A stretch of 5,162 bases of DNA from positions 1 through 5,162 of the forward strand of contig DBAU01000086.1 in the NCBI GenBank assembly GCA_002291845.1, written 5' to 3'. Under the pieces are notes generated by a model. It ran no database searches and had not been told where the DNA came from. It saw only the letters and a program-made list of their open reading frames with translations. Shown here piece after piece: positions 1-4,662 of the stretch (position 1 is its first letter; every line of letters begins with the position of its first letter). A program made the translations under genes and the position numbers. The DNA is from Alphaproteobacteria bacterium UBA1002 (GTDB lineage Bacteria > Pseudomonadota > Alphaproteobacteria > Rickettsiales > UBA998).

Positions 1-58
1 TCTTGAAAACGGGTGAAGGTTGGAAGGTTTTAAGGTCGCCGAAAGGCAAATGTTATAC
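1..58. other. Upstream flank of tRNA-Ser, no gene seen
   Basis: This short stretch precedes the tRNA and contains no recognisable gene or clear promoter. Its first ten bases, TCTTGAAAAC, are identical to bases 90-99 in the anticodon arm of the tRNA-Ser that follows. Because the window starts exactly there, the match might extend further left. It could be the edge of a tRNA remnant or a chance match. Confidence 0.4.
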
Positions 59-148
59 GGAAGAGTGGCCGAGTGGTTTAAGGCAGCAGTCTTGAAAACT
101 GCCGTACTCGTAAGGGTACCGTGAGTTCGAATCTCACCTCTTCCGCCA
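59..148 (+). tRNA. tRNA-Ser (anticodon UGA)
   Basis: A complete class II tRNA that decodes UCA. The acceptor stem pairs GGAAGAG (59-65) with CTCTTCC (138-144), followed by discriminator G145 and an encoded CCA (146-148). The anticodon stem GCAGT/ACTGC (86-90, 98-102) encloses loop CTTGAAA with anticodon TGA at 93-95. A long variable arm typical of serine tRNAs forms at 104-119, six pairs including one G-T around a GTAA loop. The T stem GTGAG/CTCAC (121-125, 133-137) carries the TTCGAAT loop. Discriminator G and the long variable arm agree with seryl identity. tRNA-Ser genes are common integration targets of tyrosine integrases, and one is encoded later in this window, so the 3' end is a plausible attachment site. 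Confidence 0.97.
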
Positions 149-154
149 CCACCC

Positions 155-163
155 AGTTCGAAT
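155..163 (+). repeat. Second copy of the tRNA T-loop sequence
   Basis: AGTTCGAAT here repeats bases 124-132 of the tRNA-Ser exactly, 31 bp further on. It is part of a 15-bp segment that looks T-arm-like but has no matching stem. It may be a relic of an integration event or simply chance; it is listed because it lies just outside the tRNA 3' end, where attachment sites fall. Confidence 0.3.
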
Positions 164-177
164 GCCAAAAACGCCCA

Positions 178-199
178 TGGGACAATTCTGGGACAGTTC
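178..199 (+). repeat. Tandem 11-bp repeat, possible integrase arm site
   Basis: TGGGACAATTC (178-188) is followed directly by TGGGACAGTTC (189-199), matching at 10 of 11 positions. The pair starts 30 bp after the tRNA 3' end. Short direct repeats in this position next to a tRNA are typical of arm-type binding sites at the attL end of tRNA-targeted integrative elements. An inverted 8-bp match to the second copy (CTGTCCCA) occurs at 4527-4534, upstream of the integrase. The role is inferred from position and pattern only. Confidence 0.45.
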
Positions 200-239
200 A
201 AAATAAATGACCACGAATCATAACAACAAGTGATGACAC

Positions 240-581
240 ATGTATTTTGCAATCAAAACGCTCCTCACCGCATTGATCGTCGCAGCAGTATCTGAATTAT
301 CACGCCGATTTACGCTTCTTTCCGCCATGTTGATCGCGCTACCGCTTACATCCATTCTTGCCTTTTGCTGGATTTATTATGAGAGCAAAGACACGCAGAA
401 AATTATCGAAATGTCTTATTCTGTGTTTTGGTTAGTGATCCCATCGCTGCTTTTCTTTTTGATATTACCCGCGTTGCTCAAAATGGATGTGAAATTCATT
501 CCCGCCATGCTGATCAGCTGCGTTACGCTGGCGGCAATTTATGTCATTGGAACTGCCGCTTACCGCTGGTTCGATCACTAG
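240..581 (+). CDS. DUF3147 family inner-membrane protein
   Basis: A 113-residue, strongly hydrophobic protein resembling the DUF3147 family of small membrane proteins, whose function is unknown to me. Four membrane segments are visible, at about residues 1-20, 25-47, 60-80 and 86-107. They are separated by a short basic turn (SRR, 21-23), a charged loop with the family-like pattern ESKDTQK (48-54), and a KMDVK loop (81-85). The start at 240 gives the usual short N-terminus running straight into helix 1; the ribosome-binding site is weak (AAGTGATG just upstream). It lies between the tRNA and the copper operon on the same strand, 58 bp before the next gene, and a separate promoter precedes that gene. 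I infer it is island cargo, perhaps linked to metal stress by position, but nothing in the protein indicates metal binding. Confidence 0.8.
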   Translation: MYFAIKTLLTALIVAAVSELSRRFTLLSAMLIALPLTSILAFCWIYYESKDTQKIIEMSYSVFWLVIPSLLFFLILPALLKMDVKFIPAMLISCVTLAAIYVIGTAAYRWFDH

Positions 582-603
582 AAATAGCATTTTTTAGCAA
601 TCG

Positions 604-629
604 GTTGTGTTGCGTTGTGATTGGTTGTA
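604..629 (+). promoter_or_regulatory. Three 10-bp-phased GTTGTG/A repeats, candidate operator
   Basis: GTTGTG at 604-609, GTTGTG at 614-619 and GTTGTA at 624-629 recur with an exact 10-bp period, so all three face the same side of the helix. They span the -35 element, the spacer and the edge of the -10 element of the predicted copper-operon promoter. Tandem repeats at about one helical turn are the usual binding pattern of OmpR/PhoB-type response regulators, the class to which CopR and CusR belong. No such regulator is encoded in the window, so the assignment is inferred. Confidence 0.5.
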
Positions 630-633
630 GAAT
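605..633 (+). promoter_or_regulatory. Predicted copper-operon promoter, leaderless start
   Basis: A sigma-70-like promoter is formed by TTGTGT (605-610) and TAGAAT (628-633) with a 17-bp spacer. Counting from the -10 element, position +1 falls on A640, which is the first base of the ATG of the next gene. No Shine-Dalgarno sequence is visible before that ATG. Both facts together predict a leaderless transcript. The spacer is 17 bp and not palindromic, so it is unlike the 19-bp spacer operators of CueR-type MerR regulators. Confidence 0.5.
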
Positions 634-639
634 GCGCGT

Positions 640-1017
640 ATGAAAATCTTCATTAGCATATTCATGGTTCTGGCACTCGTTATGACAACGAGCTTCCCGA
701 GCATGTCTCATGCGATGATGACTCATGATTCTGCAAAAGCAGAACAAGCAAAAGCCTCTGACGAAGGTGATTGCCACAAGCACGCCAAAGCCGAGCAATC
801 CAGCAAAACCGCGCAGAACGATAAAGACCATGACAAGTGCTGTGATAAAGGCGTGTGCAAGTGCGTGGGTGGCAACTGCCACGGCATGTCTAAAATCTTC
901 GGTAATAGCAGCAATTCTCTTGCTGCCGTTTCTACAGATAGCCTTGTGTTTGCGTTCGACAGCCAGCTTGTCGCTTCCGCACTTCCCGAACGCTTAAAAC
1001 GACCTCCCAAAGCCTAA
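640..1017 (+). CDS. CopL/CutF-like exported Cys/His-rich copper-sensing leader protein
   Basis: A 125-residue exported small protein. Residues 1-25 form a Sec signal peptide ending SHA, with cleavage likely after A25. The mature part is polar and rich in metal ligands: C45/H46/H48, H64, then a cluster C67, C68, C73, C75, C80, H81, M83. The C-terminus ends R121-P122-P123-K-A. Ligand cluster, tail and position directly before copA resemble Xanthomonas CopL, and the architecture matches CutF of Rhodobacter capsulatus, where a nascent exported protein senses copper and controls translation of the next gene. I infer that this gene is mainly regulatory: its stop codon lies inside an RNA structure that hides the copA ribosome-binding site. 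A simple periplasmic copper-binding role is the alternative. No Shine-Dalgarno precedes the start, and the predicted transcript begins at the ATG. Confidence 0.8.
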   Translation: MKIFISIFMVLALVMTTSFPSMSHAMMTHDSAKAEQAKASDEGDCHKHAKAEQSSKTAQNDKDHDKCCDKGVCKCVGGNCHGMSKIFGNSSNSLAAVSTDSLVFAFDSQLVASALPERLKRPPKA

Positions 1018-1088
1018 TCCTTTTGTCTGTTTGAAACGCCGTGCGCTTTGGCGCGTGGCGATTATTTTCAATGCAAATCAAGGATTAG
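1014..1088 (+). promoter_or_regulatory. RNA stem sequestering the copA ribosome-binding site
   Basis: Four nested helices can be read by eye: 1014-1022 with 1080-1088 (9 pairs, all Watson-Crick), 1023-1026 with 1073-1076 (4, one G-U), 1031-1036 with 1066-1071 (6), and 1037-1046 with 1051-1060 (10, two G-U) closed by a TTTG loop. They are separated only by small bulges (1077-1079, 1061-1065) and one internal loop (1027-1030 against 1072). The outer helix pairs the stop codon of the upstream small gene (1015-1017) with the copA Shine-Dalgarno AAGGA (1080-1084). A ribosome paused at the Pro-Pro codons (1003-1008) would cover about as far as base 1021 and so break the outer helix. The inner hairpin followed by ATTATTTTC could also act as an attenuator, but its U-tract is poor. 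Confidence 0.75.
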
Positions 1089-1090
1089 TT

Positions 1091-2713
1091 ATGCGAATAC
1101 ATCATCTGGGGATGATGGCGCTGCTTGTAGCGGGGTTTTTAACCGCACCAGCATACGCCAAAACATCTGAATACACGCTTACGATTGAGCGGCTGCCTGT
1201 AAACATTACGGGCAAACCAATCGAGAAAATCACTGTTAATGGTGGCATTCCAGCCCCCACGCTTCGCTTTACCGAAGGCGATGAAGCCGTGATTCACGTC
1301 ACCAACAAAATGGACGAACCAACCTCGATTCATTGGCACGGACTGTTGATTGATGGTGCAATGGACGGTGTGACAGGCTTCAACGGTTATGAAGCGATTA
1401 AGCCGAACACCACCTTCACCTATCATTTCAAGATTCGCCAGACGGGAACCTACTGGTATCACTCACACACAGGTGGGCAGGAACAGGACGGGCTGTATGG
1501 CTCGATCATCACATCGCCAAAGGGCAAAGAACCGATAGCCGCCGACCGCGATTATGTGGTCGTGCTGTCGGATTTCTCAGAAGAACATTCCAGCGACATC
1601 ATGGCAAACCTCAAGATGTCATCGGATTACTATGCCAATGCACGGCGAACAGCGGGCGATTTCTTCAAAGAATGGAGTGACGATGGTTGGGATAAGGCAT
1701 GGAAAAATGTGCGCGACTGGGGAAATATGCGGATGATGCGTACCGATCTGGCGGATGTGACGGGCTATACCTTTCTCACCAACGGCAAATCGCCAGAGCA
1801 GAACTGGACAGGGCTTTTTAAGCCAGGTGAGCGCGTGCGTCTGCGCTTTATCAATGCCTCTGCCATGTCATTCTTTGATGTGCGGATTCCTGGGCTAAAG
1901 ATGAGCGTGGTTCAAGCCGATGGTCAGGGCATCGAGCCTGTTACAGTGGATGAATTCCGCTTTGCACCCGCCGAAACTTACGATGTGATTGTCACTCCCA
2001 AGGAGGATAAGGCCTACACCATCGCCGCCGAACCGATTGACCGCACGGGCTTTGCGCTTGGCACGCTGGCAACCGCCGAGGGTATGAAAGGTGAAATCCC
2101 AGTCCAACGCCCTCGCGCATTGCTTTCGATGGCCGATATGGACATGGAACAGATGATGAAGGACGATCCCGACATGGAGATGACCCCCGCCGACATGATT
2201 AGCGGTTGGGCAAAAACGGGAACACCCGAAGGCCAGAAAGCTCTTTCCTATGCAGACTTACGCTATGCAGGCGTACAGAAAGACCAGCGTGAACCACAGC
2301 GCACGATTGACGTGCGGCTGGGCGGCAATATGGAGCGGTATATCTGGACAATTAACGGTAAGAAGTTCTCTGAGGCCAAACCTATCCGCCTGAAATATGG
2401 TGAGCGTGTGCGTCTTAAATTCACGAATGAAACCATGATGGCGCATCCGATGCACCTGCATGGCATGTTTGTGCAGCTAGAAAATGGTCAGCCTGCTGCA
2501 AAGCTCCCCAATAAGCACACAGTGATTGTTCCGCCTGGGCAATCTTATTCCGTGTTGCTCACAGCGGATGAAATCGGCGAATGGGCATTCCACTGTCATC
2601 TGCTCTACCACATGGCCAGCGGCATGATGCGCCAAGTCGTAGTGGCGAAGCTCGATGCGGCGGATATTCCTGCGGAAAAACCAAAAGCCAATCGAGGCCA
2701 CCATGCACATTAA
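1091..2713 (+). CDS. copA: CopA-type periplasmic multicopper oxidase
   Basis: A 540-residue multicopper oxidase of the CopA copper-resistance family, expected to oxidise Cu(I) to Cu(II) in the periplasm using oxygen. All copper-site motifs are present: H81-W-H83, H124-S-H126, H452-P-M-H455-L-H457 and H501-C502-H503, followed by H507 and M512, which with H452 and C502 make the type 1 site. A Met/Asp-rich segment (about 347-369) is the usual Cu(I)-binding insertion, and the family stretch LSYADLRYAG lies at 385-394. The start at 1091 is chosen because AAGGA lies 6 nt upstream and a signal peptide begins there, ending AYA at residue 23. This signal lacks a twin-arginine motif, unlike the Tat signal of classical CopA. 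The shorter gap to the upstream gene holds the regulatory stem. Its end overlaps copB by 11 bp. Confidence 0.95.
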   Translation: MRIHHLGMMALLVAGFLTAPAYAKTSEYTLTIERLPVNITGKPIEKITVNGGIPAPTLRFTEGDEAVIHVTNKMDEPTSIHWHGLLIDGAMDGVTGFNGYEAIKPNTTFTYHFKIRQTGTYWYHSHTGGQEQDGLYGSIITSPKGKEPIAADRDYVVVLSDFSEEHSSDIMANLKMSSDYYANARRTAGDFFKEWSDDGWDKAWKNVRDWGNMRMMRTDLADVTGYTFLTNGKSPEQNWTGLFKPGERVRLRFINASAMSFFDVRIPGLKMSVVQADGQGIEPVTVDEFRFAPAETYDVIVTPKEDKAYTIAAEPIDRTGFALGTLATAEGMKGEIPVQRPRALLSMADMDMEQMMKDDPDMEMTPADMISGWAKTGTPEGQKALSYADLRYAGVQKDQREPQRTIDVRLGGNMERYIWTINGKKFSEAKPIRLKYGERVRLKFTNETMMAHPMHLHGMFVQLENGQPAAKLPNKHTVIVPPGQSYSVLLTADEIGEWAFHCHLLYHMASGMMRQVVVAKLDAADIPAEKPKANRGHHAH

Positions 2714-3437
2714 GCACTTATTCATGACATTATGCCTCTCTACTGCGCTTGCACAGCCTGCATTCGCAGCGGATCATTCGGCACATTCTGATATGGCGCA
2801 CGAGCATGGCGGCGGCATCTTCCACATGTTCCGATTGGAAGCAGACGCTGGCAGCAATACGGACGGCACATCACTTCAAAGTTGGGATTTGGATGGCTGG
2901 GTTGGCACGGATGAAAACAAGCTCTGGCTAAAATCCGAAGGTGAACGTGCCGATAGCAAGCTGGAAAGCGCTGAATTTTGGGCGCTCTATAGCCGCAATA
3001 TCTCGACGTTTTGGGATGCACAAGCAGGGATTCGTTATGATTCCAAGCCTGAGTCCACCACCTATCTGACACTCGGCTTTAACGGCCTTGCGCCTTACTG
3101 GTTTGAAACCGAGGCGCATTTGTTTGTTAGTGAGCATGGTGATGTCACGGCGCGACTCAGACAGGAAAACGACATCCTGCTCACGCAGCAGCTAATCGTG
3201 CAGCCTTACCTTGAAGTTAATCTCTCTGCACAGGATGTCCACGAGCAGGACATCGGCGCAGGCGTGACAGACGGGCAAATTGGCTTGCAGACGCGCTACG
3301 AATTCACCCGAAAATTCGCGCCTTATGTGGATATCCACTATGGCCGAAAATTCGGTGAAACCTCATCCATCGCTAAAAATCATGGCGAGGATAATGACGA
3401 ATTGGTCGGGGCTATCGGCCTAAGACTGATGTTTTAA
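2703..3437 (+). CDS. copB: CopB outer-membrane copper resistance protein
   Basis: A 244-residue member of the CopB family, predicted to be an outer-membrane beta-barrel that works with CopA in copper resistance. The start at 2703 has GAGG 5 nt upstream and opens a Sec signal peptide ending AFA at residue 22; an in-frame ATG at 2655 would put a charged extension before the signal and is rejected. Residues 23-43 hold a short His/Met cluster (DHSAHSDMAHEHGGG), much smaller than the long Met/His-rich linkers of some CopB proteins. The rest shows alternating polar and hydrophobic strands such as FWALYSRN and TTYLTLGFNGL. It ends in phenylalanine (LRLMF), the usual barrel-assembly signal. The gene overlaps the end of copA by 11 bp, so translation is probably coupled. 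Confidence 0.92.
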   Translation: MHIKHLFMTLCLSTALAQPAFAADHSAHSDMAHEHGGGIFHMFRLEADAGSNTDGTSLQSWDLDGWVGTDENKLWLKSEGERADSKLESAEFWALYSRNISTFWDAQAGIRYDSKPESTTYLTLGFNGLAPYWFETEAHLFVSEHGDVTARLRQENDILLTQQLIVQPYLEVNLSAQDVHEQDIGAGVTDGQIGLQTRYEFTRKFAPYVDIHYGRKFGETSSIAKNHGEDNDELVGAIGLRLMF

Positions 3438-3463
3438 CCACTAACAACCAAAAGGAAAATCTT

Positions 3464-4129
3464 ATGAAAAAGCTACTACTGACTACCGCCATGATATTGG
3501 CAACCACACCTACCTTCGCAGCGGAATTCACTGTTAAGGCAGTGACCGATGATAACGCTAAGAAGCAAAACTTCTTTTCGCCTGATAAGCTGACGATTCA
3601 ACCAGGCGATACGGTCATCTTTGAAAATGCACAGGATTCATCGCACCAAGTGATGTTTATCAGCCAGCCAAAAGGCGTAGATGAGATGATAATGTCGCCT
3701 ATGCAGGAGAAGAAAGGCGAGAAGTTCACCTACACCTTCACCGTGCCTGGAACCTATAAATATCATTGCCACCCGCATGAAGCACTGGGAATGGATGGCA
3801 CCATTATTGTTGGTGCACCCTCAAAAGCTGGCGAAACCAAAGTAATGGATCATCATAAGCTCGCTAAAAAACTAGAAAGCGGCGAAGCGGCTCCAGCAAG
3901 CGGCAGCGTTGCAGCGACTGGTAAAGTCGTGAGCGTGGATGCAGCAAAAAACACCATTAAAATCAAGCATGACCCGATTAAATCGCTCGGTTGGCCTGTG
4001 ATGACGATGACGTTCACTGCCGATAATGGCGTTGATCTTTCTACCTACAAGGAAGGTGATGCCGTATCCTTCACGCTGAAACCAGCGGGTAAAGATGACT
4101 ACACGATTTCTACCATCAAAAAGAACTAA
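3464..4129 (+). CDS. Periplasmic cupredoxin-CusF fusion protein
   Basis: A 221-residue exported protein with two copper domains. Residues 1-19 are a Sec signal peptide ending TFA. Residues 20-117 are a plastocyanin/pseudoazurin-like cupredoxin with a full type 1 site: H61, C102, H105 and M110, in the C-x2-H-x4-M arrangement of pseudoazurin (CHPHEALGM). An Ala/Lys/Glu-rich linker (about 118-150) leads to a CusF-like domain (about 151-221) with H169, W177, M180 and M182 in the order H-x7-W-x2-M-x-M, the Cu(I) site of CusF. Known family roles are electron transfer for cupredoxins and Cu(I) chaperoning for CusF; I infer that this protein hands copper or electrons to or from CopA. It follows copB by 26 bp with a good AAGGA ribosome-binding site 7 nt before the ATG. 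Confidence 0.9.
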   Translation: MKKLLLTTAMILATTPTFAAEFTVKAVTDDNAKKQNFFSPDKLTIQPGDTVIFENAQDSSHQVMFISQPKGVDEMIMSPMQEKKGEKFTYTFTVPGTYKYHCHPHEALGMDGTIIVGAPSKAGETKVMDHHKLAKKLESGEAAPASGSVAATGKVVSVDAAKNTIKIKHDPIKSLGWPVMTMTFTADNGVDLSTYKEGDAVSFTLKPAGKDDYTISTIKKN

Positions 4130-4152
4130 CCACCCACATAAGGAGAATTGTT

Positions 4153-4467
4153 ATGAAGAAATTTATCGCACTCGCACTACTCGCTATCTTCACCACCGCC
4201 TGCACACCAACCGAAAATGCCGGTATGATGGATAAAGGCATGATGTGTGAGAAATGCCCTTGCTGTCAAAAAATGATGGAAAGCGACATGAAAGACGGCA
4301 TGATGAAAGAAGGAATGCAATGCCCGATGATGAAAAGTGGCGCATCCAAAGACGGCATGAAGTGCGGTTGCTGTCAGGGGATGATGGGCGGTGAGATGAA
4401 AAAGCAATCCACGCCAGCCGCCAAGCAATCTACCGTTGATCACAACGCGCACCATCCAGCGCAGTAA
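4153..4467 (+). CDS. Met/Cys-rich copper-binding lipoprotein (putative)
   Basis: A 104-residue small lipoprotein that I do not recognise as a named family. A signal peptide ends in TTAC with C17 as the likely lipidated cysteine; the -3 threonine is not ideal for a lipobox. The mature part has 16 methionines and 8 further cysteines. It contains two similar modules, C35-P-C-C-Q-K-M-M42 and C71-G-C-C-Q-G-M-M78, which suggest an internal duplication, plus a CxxC at 32-35 and C57. The tail carries H97, H100 and H101. These soft-metal ligands and the location as the last gene of the copper operon suggest Cu(I) sequestration at a membrane surface. The ribosome-binding site AAGGAG lies 7 nt before the ATG, 23 bp after the previous gene. 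Confidence 0.75.
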   Translation: MKKFIALALLAIFTTACTPTENAGMMDKGMMCEKCPCCQKMMESDMKDGMMKEGMQCPMMKSGASKDGMKCGCCQGMMGGEMKKQSTPAAKQSTVDHNAHHPAQ

Positions 4468-4479
4468 TTAAGGCTTATC

Positions 4480-4514
4480 ACTCTGCGGGTGCAGGACTAT
4501 TGCACCCGCAGAGT
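4480..4514 (+). terminator. 14-bp perfect inverted repeat after the copper operon
   Basis: ACTCTGCGGGTGCA (4480-4493) is perfectly complementary to 4501-4514 across a 7-base loop, 12 bp after the last operon gene. Its position fits an operon terminator or a 3' stabilising hairpin. No T-tract follows on either strand (the next bases are TGCTTGGC), so it is not a standard Rho-independent terminator. Confidence 0.55.
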
Positions 4515-4611
4515 TGCTTGGCTGCGCTGTCCCACAACGATACTAATCGCCTCAAGCATTTGATAGCTATTGCCTTCTCAAAAATTCCATCCGTTTTTCT
4601 AATTTAGAGCG

Positions 4612-4640
4612 TTGCACAATACCGCCATGTTTTGTAGTCT
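4612..4640 (+). promoter_or_regulatory. Possible integrase promoter
   Basis: TTGCAC (4612-4617) and TAGTCT (4635-4640) are separated by 17 bp, giving a predicted start near 4647 and a short leader that contains the GAGAGG ribosome-binding site at 4650-4655 region. The -35 is good and the -10 weak, so this is tentative. The surrounding gap 4515-4662 shows nothing else clear apart from the inverted CTGTCCCA at 4527-4534. Confidence 0.35.
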
Positions 4641-4662
4641 TTCGCTATGAGAGGCAAATGGC

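Noticed and set aside
38..47. GCC-GAAA-GGC mini hairpin before the tRNA
   Set aside because: Only three pairs, no following T-tract; too small to call a terminator.
544..882. Antisense open frame opposite the leader gene
   Set aside because: It overlaps a signal-peptide-bearing gene with recognisable Cys motifs and shows no family resemblance.
1037..1069. Hairpin plus ATTATTTTC as a Rho-independent terminator after the leader gene
   Set aside because: The tail is a weak U-tract and the hairpin is the inner part of a larger stem that pairs with the copA ribosome-binding site; attenuation stays possible but is the second choice.
1031..1090. Possible 20-residue N-terminal extension of CopA from a TTG at 1031, containing an RR pair
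   Set aside because: There is no ribosome-binding site before it, the region is the regulatory RNA hairpin, and the ATG at 1091 has AAGGA at good spacing and begins directly with a signal peptide.
2655..2702. Upstream ATG for CopB giving 16 extra residues
   Set aside because: The extension is charged and would bury the signal peptide; the ATG at 2703 has a GAGG site and starts the signal peptide.
4177..4455. Antisense His-rich open frame opposite the lipoprotein gene
   Set aside because: Its histidines are the reverse complement of the ATG (Met) codons of the real gene; it has no start signals of its own.
4563..4570. ATAGCTAT palindrome upstream of the integrase
   Set aside because: An 8-bp AT-rich palindrome is expected by chance and does not sit on a promoter element.
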